This document shows, one piece after another, positions 18,189 to 25,893 of a stretch of DNA of 64,000 bases. The stretch comes from Comamonas testosteroni (GTDB lineage Bacteria; Pseudomonadota; Gammaproteobacteria; Burkholderiales; Burkholderiaceae_C). The position numbers were made by a program, and so were the translations under genes. Positions within the stretch are counted from its first letter, which is position 1. Each line of letters opens with the position of its first letter. Location: assembly GCF_014076415.1 (NCBI RefSeq), contig NZ_CP043568.1:2294001-2358000 (forward strand). Reading direction: 5' to 3'. The notes under the pieces are model-generated. The model did not search any database, was not told where the DNA came from, and was given only the letters and a program-made list of their open reading frames with translations.

Positions 18189-18455
18189 ATGAAGAAATCC
18201 AGATTTACTGAAGCGCAAATCGTCGGCATCCTCAAGGAGGTTGAGCTAGGCGCCAAAGTCGGTGACACCTGCCGCAAACATGGCATCAGCGATGCCACGC
18301 ACTACAAGTGGAAGAGCCAGTATTCAGGGATGTCCGTGCCGCATCGGGCCCAGATGCGACAACTGCAGCAAGAGAACGCCAAGCTCAAGCGCATGTATGC
18401 CGATTTGGTGCTCGTGCACCATGCCCTGAAGGATGTTGTCGAGCGAAAGCTCTAA
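18189..18455 (+). CDS. IS3-family transposase OrfA
   Basis: An 88-residue helix-turn-helix protein. The N-terminus (KKSRFTEAQIVGILKE) and the CRKHGISDATHYKWK recognition region are typical of the IS407 group, followed by a leucine-zipper-like stretch. It binds IS ends and is fused to OrfB by programmed -1 frameshifting near its 3' end. The reading frame is intact and the length normal. Confidence 0.9.
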   Translation: MKKSRFTEAQIVGILKEVELGAKVGDTCRKHGISDATHYKWKSQYSGMSVPHRAQMRQLQQENAKLKRMYADLVLVHHALKDVVERKL

Positions 18456-19285
18456 CCCCGGAGCGTCGGCAGTCCATCGTGCATGCGCTCATAACCGAGC
18501 ATCGCCTAAGCCAGCGCAGAGCTTGTCAAACTGTGGGCCTGGTTCGATCAGCGCTGCGATATGCACCTGCGGCCTGTGACGACTTCAGGGTGATTGACTT
18601 CATCCAAGGATAGGTGGCATTGAATCCTCGTCACGGGTTTGGGCTGCTTTACGCCAGCGCCCGCTATCAAGAACAGCCCTGGGGCAAGACCGTGCTTTGG
18701 CGTGTGTACTGCCAGCTAAAGCTGAACCTGCCCAGACGGGGCAAGAAGCGTTTGCCTCAGCGCATCAGGCAGCCGTTGGAGGCAGCCCACAAGCCGAATC
18801 CGGACTGGAGCTGTGACTTCATGTCTGACGCCCTGTGGTCAGGCCGACGCTTCAGAACCTTCAACTTCATTGACGAGTTCAACCGGGAGTGCCTGTGCAT
18901 CGAGATTGATACCAGCTTGCCTGCCGCTCGAGTGGCGCGGGCCTTGGAAGAGCTTGCCGAGGTCCGCAGGGTGCCACAGTCCATTCGCCTGGACAACGAG
19001 CCGGAGTTTATCGGCCAGGCATTGAAACAATGGGCACAGAGTAAAGGCATAGAGCTGAACCACATTCAGCCGGGCAAGCCGGCGCAGAACGCTTATGTTG
19101 AGCGTTTCAACAGAACTTACAGAACGGAGGTGCTCGACTGCCATGTCTTTGAATCGTTGCCGGAAGTGCGCTCGATGACCGAGGACTGGCTGCATCGCCA
19201 CAACCTCCATCGTCCACATGAATCGATAGGCAGGATTCCGCCGGTCGCGTATCGTGTCAAACGTTTCCCCAACCTCTACTTTTAG
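18449..19285 (+). pseudogene. IS3-family transposase OrfB, interrupted by an amber codon
   Basis: The frame opens within orfA and continues as ALTPERRQ, the usual OrfB start. A TAG at 18611-18613 interrupts it just before the conserved [10 protein letters not shown] block. The rest (to 19285) holds the full rve integrase core: Asp in CDFMSD, Asp in RLDNEPEF and Glu in NAYVERFN. Apart from the amber codon the sequence is well preserved, so inactivation looks recent, unless the stop is suppressed. Confidence 0.85.
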
Positions 19286-19363
19286 GTGGCGCAGGAAAAC
19301 GAGGAAGCTTGAATTAGACTGAACATTGATTGCAGGTGGCCCTACCTGCCGGAAGACTACCTG

Positions 19364-22234
19364 ATGAACCACTCTGCGCGCTTTCCCTGGCAGCTACGCA
19401 TTCGCGTGCACATCGCAGTCTTGACCATAGCCTGCATGGGCTTGGTGGCCATCTTGCTGATTGGCCTCGGGTGGGTGGCCACAACCCAGCGATTGGTGCA
19501 GGACTCTGGTCAGCGTGCAGCGCGCGACACCGAGGTGTTAAGTCAGCAGATACGCTTGCAGTTGACACCGGCGCAAGGGGCATTGCGCCATATCGGTGCT
19601 GGGCGCCTGCCCTTGGCGACGGATGAATCCAGCCGTTTGCAGGCGCTGGATGCATTGTTGGGCGAATTGCGTGCCAATCCGCTGGAAGCTGCCGTGTATG
19701 TCGCCTACCCGAATGGTGATTTCGTCGTGGTACGCCCTTTGAAACTGGACGTTGTACGGCAAAGCGTGGCAGCGCCCGATGGGGCAGAATTTTTGATCCA
19801 AACGGTCACACAACAGCCGGATGGCAGGCGCCTTGGCCGTTATCGCTTTCTAGACAAAGCCGGCAATCTGCAAGAAGTTCAGGACAAGCCAGATTACCAG
19901 TATGACCCGCGCACGCGCCCTTGGTACGCAGTCGCACGGCAACAGCCTGGTGTCGCGCAGCTGACGCAGCCCTACCGGTTTGCCACCACCCAGAGGCTGG
20001 GTGTGACACTGAGCCGGCAGTCTGCAACAGCCGATGCTGTGGTTGGCATCGACGTGGATTTTGATGATCTGGAGCAGTTGTTCTTGACGCTGCGTGCCAC
20101 CCCAGGCACCCGCCTCGCCTTGGTTCACAGCAGTGGCCAGGTGATGGCGGCAACCGTCGACCTGCACAGTGTCGGTGGCGATGCGCAGCCGATGCTCGAC
20201 GCCATCAACGAACCCCAGTTGCTCCAACTGCTCAAGGCCCCGAAGGCGTTTGGCACACCGCAGGTGATGGAGATCGAGGGGCACCGTTGGGTGGGTCTGC
20301 ACACACAGATTGATATCGGTCTGGGCACCGCGCTCGATCTGCTGCAAATGCTGCCGTTTGACGAACTGGCCGCAGAGGCACGGCAACGCGCGCTCTACTT
20401 CATCGGCATGGCTGCGGCCTTGGCACTGTTGCTGCTGCCCCTAGGCTGGGCCGCCGGCAACGCCATTGGACGCAGCATCAATCTGCTGCGCGAGCGCAGC
20501 CTGCGCATCGCACGCTTCGACTTTACGGGAGCGCCGCTTCCTCCCAGCCGCGTCAGCGAAGTGGGCGAATTGTCCCAGGCCGTGCAACACATGGGAGGCA
20601 CGATCGAAGCCTTCCTCAGCTTGACGGAAAGCCTGGCCACGGAGCCTGAGGTGGAGCGCATGCTGCAGCTTGTGCTTGAACAGCTGACGCAGGCCACCCA
20701 ATCCGAGGCAGCAGCTGTCTATCTGTGGGATGCCCAATCTGCGCACATGCAGCGCGCCGCCCAGGCTGGCAGTTTGGCCATCCCCCTGTCCGAGCGCTTC
20801 ACCTACCCGCCCTTGGATGACGCCGGAGCGGGGACCGCTGCGTCGGGCAGCGTCAAGCGGCTCGAATGTGAACTACGCGGTCGCCAAGGCGGTCTGCAAG
20901 GGCTTTTGGTGCTTGAGTTCAAGGCCGACGCGGCGCACGAAGATGCCGCCTTCTACCGGTTTGCCCGTCGTCTCTCGGGAATGTTGGCTGTGGCCATCGA
21001 GACACGCCAGCTTCTGGAATCGCAGCAGCGCTTGTTCGATGCCATCATCCAGCTGATGGCCGATGCCATCGACGCGAAAAGCCCCTACACCGGCGGCCAT
21101 TGCGAGCGGGTTCCGCAGATGGCCATCGAATTCGCTGATCGCTTGCATGCATCTACTGATGGGCCGTATGCAAGCTTCAGCATGAACAAAAACGAGCGCT
21201 ACGCGTTCCACTTGGGCGCGTGGCTGCACGACTGTGGCAAAGTGACCAGTCCAGAACACATCGTCGACAAGGCCACCAAACTTGAGGTCATCCGCAACCG
21301 TATCCATGAAGTGCGGCTGCGCTTTGAAATTCTGTGGCGGGATGCTGAACTGGCAGCCACGCGTGGCGAATTGAGCGCCGACCAGTTGCGCGCCCGCCAA
21401 CTGCAACTGCAAGACGACTTCGCATTTGTCGCCAATTGCAATCTGGGGGGCGAGTTCCTGTCCGATGAATCCATTGCCAAATTGCGCAGCATCGGCGTGC
21501 AAGGCTGGCAACGCCATTTCGATGATCGCCTTGGTTTGTCGACCGCGGAGTTGCGCCAACTGGATGCATTGCGCCCCGAGGCGCCGCCGCTACCAGCAAT
21601 CGAAGCCTTGCTGGCGGACCTTCCAGAACACCGGATTCCCTGGGGCGACGACTGTCCCGCCGTGGAAGTGGGAGACCCACACAACAAGTACGGTTTTGAC
21701 ATGAAGCGCCCCCCTTATCAGCAAGACCTTGGGGAACTGCACAACCTGAGTATCCGGCGTGGCACTCTCACTGACGAAGATCGCTTCAAAATCAACGACC
21801 ATATGGTGCAGACCTACATCATGCTCAAGGGACTACCCTGGCCGACAGGGTTAGAGCAGGTCCCAGAGTTGGCTGCTACGCACCACGAACGCCTTGATGG
21901 CGAGGGTTATCCGCGGCGCATCCCGGGTGAGCGACTGGGTGTGCTGGACCGAGTGATGGCAATATGTGATGTATTTGAGGCGCTAACCGCTGCAGACCGC
22001 CCATACAAACCAGCCAAAACCTTGAGTGAGACTCTGCGAATCATGGCCTCTATGTGTATGGAGCAGCACCTGGACGCCGAGTTGTTCCGCTACTTTCTGC
22101 ACACTAGGCTGTGGGAGGTATTTGCAGCTCGCTTCATGAAAGCCGAACAATACGATGCTGTGGATCTGGATGCTCTTGAAGCATTGCTACCTCTGCAGCC
22201 TAGTTCTACAAGTAGTTCTGAGATAGCCCCCTGA
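19364..22234 (+). CDS. Membrane HD-GYP phosphodiesterase with Cache, HAMP and GAF domains
   Basis: A 956-residue sensor. Two transmembrane helices (about residues 20-42 and 345-368) enclose a double-Cache periplasmic domain (DPRTRPWY is the typical motif). HAMP, GAF and an HD-GYP domain follow. The HD pair is at 622-623 (LHDCGK) and the motif HHERLDGEGYP ends at 850, so the active site looks intact, but the HD and GYP parts are about 225 residues apart rather than the usual 60-70. It should hydrolyse c-di-GMP in response to a periplasmic ligand. It lies between two IS elements and its stop codon is inside the left end of the second, so the native C-terminus may be altered. Confidence 0.9.
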   Translation: MNHSARFPWQLRIRVHIAVLTIACMGLVAILLIGLGWVATTQRLVQDSGQRAARDTEVLSQQIRLQLTPAQGALRHIGAGRLPLATDESSRLQALDALLGELRANPLEAAVYVAYPNGDFVVVRPLKLDVVRQSVAAPDGAEFLIQTVTQQPDGRRLGRYRFLDKAGNLQEVQDKPDYQYDPRTRPWYAVARQQPGVAQLTQPYRFATTQRLGVTLSRQSATADAVVGIDVDFDDLEQLFLTLRATPGTRLALVHSSGQVMAATVDLHSVGGDAQPMLDAINEPQLLQLLKAPKAFGTPQVMEIEGHRWVGLHTQIDIGLGTALDLLQMLPFDELAAEARQRALYFIGMAAALALLLLPLGWAAGNAIGRSINLLRERSLRIARFDFTGAPLPPSRVSEVGELSQAVQHMGGTIEAFLSLTESLATEPEVERMLQLVLEQLTQATQSEAAAVYLWDAQSAHMQRAAQAGSLAIPLSERFTYPPLDDAGAGTAASGSVKRLECELRGRQGGLQGLLVLEFKADAAHEDAAFYRFARRLSGMLAVAIETRQLLESQQRLFDAIIQLMADAIDAKSPYTGGHCERVPQMAIEFADRLHASTDGPYASFSMNKNERYAFHLGAWLHDCGKVTSPEHIVDKATKLEVIRNRIHEVRLRFEILWRDAELAATRGELSADQLRARQLQLQDDFAFVANCNLGGEFLSDESIAKLRSIGVQGWQRHFDDRLGLSTAELRQLDALRPEAPPLPAIEALLADLPEHRIPWGDDCPAVEVGDPHNKYGFDMKRPPYQQDLGELHNLSIRRGTLTDEDRFKINDHMVQTYIMLKGLPWPTGLEQVPELAATHHERLDGEGYPRRIPGERLGVLDRVMAICDVFEALTAADRPYKPAKTLSETLRIMASMCMEQHLDAELFRYFLHTRLWEVFAARFMKAEQYDAVDLDALEALLPLQPSSTSSSEIAP

Positions 22235-22287
22235 ATCTCCGGACATGGTCCATCATTTATCTTTGAGATAGGCATAGGACTGTGCGT

Positions 22288-22672
22288 ATGACTAGGCATA
22301 CAGAGACGATTGAGGTCATCACCCGAGACCAGCGCAGGCGGCGCTGGTCGGCTGTCGAGAAGGCGGCCTTGATTCGCAAGACGTATGCCGGGCATGAGCG
22401 TCTCGCTTGTGGCCCGCCAGGAGGGCGTGTCGGCTAGCTTGCTATTCACTTGGCGGCGATTGGATCGCGAAGGCGCACTGGTGGTCGTGAGCGCCGGCGA
22501 AGCGGTTGTGCCGGCTTCGGAGCTGGCCGCAGCTCGCGCCGAGATCGCCAAGCTGCAACGTGTGCTGGGCAAAAAGACCTTGGAGAACCAGATCCTCAAG
22601 GAAGCCGTGGAGCTTGCCGCAGCAAAAAAGTGGATTGCGCGCTCGCCCTTGTTGCCTGGGGATGACCGATGA
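22288..22672 (+). pseudogene. IS2-like transposase OrfA, frameshifted
   Basis: The gene starts at ATG 22288 and reads a helix-turn-helix N-terminus with [14 protein letters not shown]. Near 22384 the frame breaks: the continuation [30 protein letters not shown] lies one frame over (22385-22672). The missing bases look like a two-base deletion in a codon pair that would normally read Glu-Pro. The C-terminal helix is normal and its stop overlaps the OrfB start. Confidence 0.85.
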
Positions 22673-23521
22673 AGTCGGTCTGCTCGGTGCTGGGCGTGGC
22701 GCGCTCGAATCTGCATGTGCGACATCACCGCTCTGCCCACTGGCAGGACAGCCGCAGAGGCCGCACCCCGGTTCAGGATGAGCTCTTGCTGGCTGACCTG
22801 AGGTGCCACATTGCCGAGTTGCCCAGCTATGGCTATCGCCGCGCCGGTGCGCTGCTCAATCGAGAGCGACGTTCGCAAGGTCAACAGGTGCTGAACCACA
22901 AGCGCATCTACCGGGTCATGGCGCAGCATCGACTGCTGTTGCCCAAGGCGCCCAAGCGATGGCATTCGAGCCGTATTCACGATGGTCAGGTCAGTGTGCC
23001 GATGAGCAACATGCGCTGGTGCTCTGACGGCTTTGAGATCAAGTGCGATTCGGGCGAGACGGTCACAGCCACCTTCGCCAAGGACTGCTGCGACCGGGAG
23101 ATCCTGGCCTGGCGAGCTTGGGAGGGCAAGGGACTTGCGGGAGAGCCTGTGCGCGACATGCTGGTGGAAGCCGTGGAGCGGCGCTTTGGCACGGCTGAAG
23201 CCGTGCCCCTGGAGCGTGAATTGGAGTTGCTCACCGACAACGACAGCGCCTACATCGCGCACGAGACGCGTGGCATTGCTAGATCGCTGGGCCTGAAGCC
23301 GATCAACACGCCCGTGTGTAGCCCGCAGAGCAACGGCATGGCCGAGAGCTTCGTCAACACCTTCAAGCGCGACTACATACCTGCGTGACGCGCCGACGGT
23401 GCTGGCGCAATTGCCGGTTGCGTTCGAGCACTTCAACGAAATCCACCCGAATTCGAGTTTGAAGATGATGTCGCCCAGGGAGTTCCGACGACGGCAGAAT
23501 CACCCCGCCCATCAGGGCTAG
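22669..23521 (+). pseudogene. IS2-like transposase OrfB, frameshifted near the 3' end
   Basis: It carries the DDE core: Asp in WCSDGFEI, Asp in LLTDNDSAY and Glu in NGMAESFVNTFKRDY. The frame ends at 23388, while the expected C-terminus (DAPTVLAQLPVAFEHFNEIHP through SPREFRRRQ) continues in another frame to a stop at 23521. A small indel near 23378 therefore truncates the protein by about 45 residues. Confidence 0.85.
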
Positions 23522-23554
23522 CTTAGCGACAGGACGGTGTCCGGAACTACGGGG

Positions 23555-23755
23555 CAAGATCACCAGCTCTCACATGTGGGGCATGTCGTTTCAGGAACGC
23601 TCACTGTTCAAATGCAAGATGGCTCTCAGACAACGCTCAGTGCAGGCGAGTCATACGCAATCCCGCCCGGTCACGATGCCTGGGTCGAAGGCGGTGAGCC
23701 TTTCGTCGGCCTAGAAGTGCTGAGTGCGGATGTCTACGCAAAATCTTCCCAGTAG
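23555..23755 (+). pseudogene. C-terminal remnant of a cupin-domain protein
   Basis: About 65 codons directly after the right end of the IS read as the second half of a small cupin barrel: GHVVSGTLTVQMQDG, then AGESYAIPPGHDAWVEG. The N-terminal half is absent, and the sequence on the other side of the IS is the HD-GYP gene rather than the missing half. The IS insertion, with a deletion or rearrangement, therefore destroyed this gene. Confidence 0.75.
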
Positions 23756-23856
23756 CGCAGATGTATGTATCGAGCGAATTTCGCGCTCCAAACGATCCAG
23801 GGTCTGAGTCCAGATCAAGACGCATGCAGCCTTGCTGAATGACGACTGTGGGTCGT

Positions 23857-23979
23857 TTACGGATTTCGAAGCTCGCGTGAGGCTTTGCGCGCCGCAGCTT
23901 CTTGTTCAGCGCCGCGCTCCTGCGGTGACTGTTCGCGGGCATAGGCGCGATACCACCCAGCCATGCCTTGCGAGATCAT
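23857..23979 (-). pseudogene. Remnant of a thermonuclease-like (SNase) gene
   Basis: The minus strand reads LAMISQGMAGWYRAYAREQ followed by SPQERGAEQEAAARKASREL. This resembles the C-terminal part of staphylococcal-nuclease-like proteins, where QGMAWxYRxYA...AExxAR is typical. No catalytic N-terminal part is visible upstream, and the reading frame lacks the rest of the domain. I call it a fragment, with moderate certainty about the family. Confidence 0.45.
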
Positions 23980-24311
23980 GGCCAAGTCTGCATCGAGTGT
24001 GCGCGGCGCCAGTTGGCGCTGAGGCGGGAGCAACCCAGACAGAGCACACTTGTCGCTTGTACCGGCCTATCTTGGTGCAACGTCGCTCAGCTTATTTCTG
24101 AAATGTCAGAGCTCGGCTAGTGCTTACCGAACACCTTCTCCAAAGGGCTGCTCGCGTTCTGGGGCGTCGATGCCCTACGGCCTGACTTTGACTTGCTCAT
24201 AAGCGCCAGATTGGCCGCAGTGAACTGTCAGAGTGCACCGTCCGAGATGCCGACAAGGAGGCAAAGGAGGGCGGCTGCCGAGCATGACCTCAGTCCATTA
24301 GGCAAGAAAAA

Positions 24312-24328
24312 AGCCCGCAATGCGGGCT
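24312..24328 (-). terminator. Intrinsic terminator downstream of zapA and 6S RNA
   Basis: AGCCCG/CGGGCT hairpin followed on the minus strand by a T run. It is the first clear terminator after the 6S RNA gene, about 130 bases beyond its predicted 3' end. The stretch 23980-24457 otherwise holds no gene I can support; a 27-codon minus-strand frame at 24117-24200 is too short to judge. Confidence 0.7.
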
Positions 24329-24457
24329 AATCATCAATTCAAAACAGATGCGTAAGTTGTTGATTTCAATGACGTACAACTGCTTGGTTTTGTTTGGCCT
24401 TTTAGGCTGTTTTTATCAAAAAACCAACTGAATCAACAGCCCGTGGCGTGTAAAGGT

Positions 24458-24628
24458 GTCTGCAAATGCCACCGATTCGTCATCCTGAACCGGGGGTTCA
24501 GGTGGGCAAGAGCAACCTATCGTTGGGTTCATCTGACGCGAGACGATCACGCTCAATAGGTGATTTATCAAGCCCATGCTCGTTGAGCATTGGTTCAAGG
24601 AAATATAAAAACCGGCAGATTTGCAGAC
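24458..24628 (-). ncRNA. ssrS: 6S RNA
   Basis: Predicted from structure and position. The ends form a perfect closing stem (GTCTGCAAAT with ATTTGCAGAC, extended by CTGCCG/CGGTGG-type pairing). Inside is the TGAACC...GGTTCA arm known from 6S RNAs, with a long central open region between paired arms, for a total near 171 nt. It lies just downstream of zapA on the same strand, the conserved neighbourhood of ssrS in proteobacteria. 6S RNA sequesters the sigma70 RNA polymerase holoenzyme in stationary phase. The exact ends are estimates. Confidence 0.8.
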
Positions 24629-24696
24629 GGTTTTATTCTAACGGGTATTGGCAGTCGCGCGGAGGTCATGACTGCTTTGCTGCTGAGGTTACCTGA

Positions 24697-25077
24697 TCAG
24701 AGCAGCCTGGCGTCAGCATCCAGTGCCTGATCGAGCTTGAGCACCAGTTGCTCGGCAAGCTCTTGCTGGCGCTGCAGTTCAGCCTGGGCGGCCTCATTGA
24801 CCTCGGGGGGCGCGAACTGCTCCTGAGCAAGCGCCTGCATTTCAGCCTGGGCGTTGGCCATATGCGCCTGCTGGGCATCGCGGTCGAGCACATCGAACGC
24901 CATGTTGAGGGCTGCCAGCACTGCCACCCGCTCGCGTGAGCGGACCTTGCCGCTGTCGCGGATACGGGTCATCGCCTCGTCCACGCGGCGAACGGCTTCC
25001 TGCACACGTTCTTCTTGACCATCGGGGCAGGTCAGCACATAGCTTTGCTGCATGATTTGCACATCGATCTGCTTCAT
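24697..25077 (-). CDS. zapA: Cell division protein ZapA
   Basis: A 126-residue protein. The N-terminal globular part (KQIDVQIMQQSYVLTCPDGQEE) and the conserved RVAVLAALNMAFDVL helix match ZapA, followed by a long C-terminal coiled coil. ZapA crosslinks FtsZ filaments at midcell. The gene follows the zapB-like gene on the same strand and precedes 6S RNA, the usual arrangement. Confidence 0.93.
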   Translation of the reverse strand: MKQIDVQIMQQSYVLTCPDGQEERVQEAVRRVDEAMTRIRDSGKVRSRERVAVLAALNMAFDVLDRDAQQAHMANAQAEMQALAQEQFAPPEVNEAAQAELQRQQELAEQLVLKLDQALDADARLL

Positions 25078-25117
25078 GGGCGTCAGTGGCGGGTCTAGTG
25101 ATGGAGGGTGACGGCTG

Positions 25118-25339
25118 TCACTCTCCCTGGTTGGCGGGCAGGCGTTCGATCAATGCATCGACGCGCGCACGTGCGGCCTGCAGGCGCAGACGCAGCAAAT
25201 CGCGCTCTTGCGTCAGAGCGATGACCTGATCGGTGAGCAGGGTGTTGGTGCGCTGCAGTTCCTCGTGGCGCACCAGCAGACGCTCTACGCGCTCGGCAAT
25301 GAGATCAAGAGAGGGCTGGGTGGTCATAGACTCTGCCAT
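25118..25339 (-). CDS. ZapB-like coiled-coil protein (TIGR02449/DUF904 type)
   Basis: A short protein (73 residues from the Met at 25339, or 69 from the one at 25327) that is almost entirely coiled coil: ERVERLLVRHEELQRTNTLL, then LTQERDLLRLRL. Such proteins sit immediately upstream of zapA in betaproteobacteria and are thought to be the local ZapB counterpart. Neither start has a strong ribosome site. The frame extending to 25405 upstream looks non-coding. Confidence 0.8.
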   Translation of the reverse strand: MAESMTTQPSLDLIAERVERLLVRHEELQRTNTLLTDQVIALTQERDLLRLRLQAARARVDALIERLPANQGE

Positions 25340-25585
25340 TGTAGGTCTTGCAGTCCGTGGGTGAGTATAAATGTGCAGGCAAATTCGCAGTTTGCGCCAG
25401 AGCACGGCCTGCTTGACTGCCGCAGTCGGGAAACTGCAATATTTCTCTCAAAATCGTAGCGTGCTGCGCAAGTTCTGTGTGCCTCAAAGGCGTGTTTAAG
25501 GTAAAAAATCGTCACCTGAACCGCGCAAGGCTACTTCGAATGAAGGATTTGCGCCGCGTAGCGCTCATTACAATGGGCGCCTGTT

Positions 25586-25791
25586 GGTGCTCGAGGCTGC
25601 TTTCTGTGGTCTCAGTTCAACGGGAAGCAGGGAGGGGCTGGCCAGATGCACTGGCTCTCCGAACCTGCGCTGCCCCCGCAACGGTCGGCGAATGGAATGC
25701 TGCGGCATTCCGCCTTTTTCCCCATGGCCACTGGCGCTGCGCGCTGGGAAGGCCGGCAAGAGGATGATTCGCCTAGCCCGGATACCGGCCA
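25586..25791 (+). promoter_or_regulatory. Cobalamin riboswitch upstream of btuB
   Basis: The leader carries the hallmark parts of the adenosylcobalamin aptamer: an early GGTGCTCG with AACGGGAAGCAGGG, a core CCCCCGCAACGG, then GCCACTGG with GGGAAGGC, and the B12 box AGCCCGGATACCGGCC at 25775-25790. It should repress btuB, and perhaps the following cob operon, when the coenzyme is abundant. Confidence 0.92.
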
Positions 25792-25849
25792 ACACAGTGG
25801 ATGCGCGCGTCTTTTTCCGATAGGGGTGCTCAGCCGTTATTGCCCATAG

Positions 25850-25877
25850 GTCGACGGGGAAGTCGGCGGGGTTTTTT
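25850..25877 (+). terminator. Leader terminator, probable riboswitch expression platform
   Basis: Stem GTCGAC/GTCGGC (one G-U pair) with a GGGGAA loop, then GGGG and six T. It lies between the aptamer and the btuB start, where a ligand-controlled terminator is expected. An upstream CCC could extend the stem across a bulge. Confidence 0.6.
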
Positions 25878-25893
25878 GCTTTTGTTTCCCCCT

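Larger units (their letters stand above)
18126..19312 (+). mobile_element. IS3-family insertion sequence (IS407-like), decayed
   Basis: An element of about 1.19 kb with imperfect terminal inverted repeats of roughly 29 bases: the left end starts TGAAGCCTCCTCG and the right end, read in reverse, starts TCAAGCTTCCTCG. It contains the two-frame orfA/orfB arrangement of IS3-family elements. I cannot see a target-site duplication. An in-frame amber codon interrupts orfB, so the copy is probably unable to transpose by itself. Confidence 0.82.
22228..23554 (+). mobile_element. IS3-family insertion sequence (IS2-like), decayed
   Basis: An element of about 1.33 kb, the size of IS2-group members. The left end (22228 onward) and the reversed right end (23554 back) share CCCC, then CCGGACA and GTCC at matching places. 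Both reading frames are broken by frameshifts. It inserted so that its left end overlaps the stop codon of the HD-GYP gene and its right end truncates a cupin gene. It has the same orientation as the IS at 18126. Confidence 0.82.

Noticed and set aside
18611..18613. Programmed stop-codon readthrough or pyrrolysine at the amber codon of orfB
   Set aside because: IS3-family elements use frameshifting and not readthrough at this place, and the neighbouring IS is also broken, so mutation is simpler.
23832..24101. Plus-strand 89-codon frame
   Set aside because: The opposite strand better matches a thermonuclease-like C-terminus, and this frame has no recognisable features.
25801..25893. Upstream start for BtuB
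   Set aside because: The extension reads through the riboswitch leader and terminator and would place the signal peptide 31 residues into the protein.
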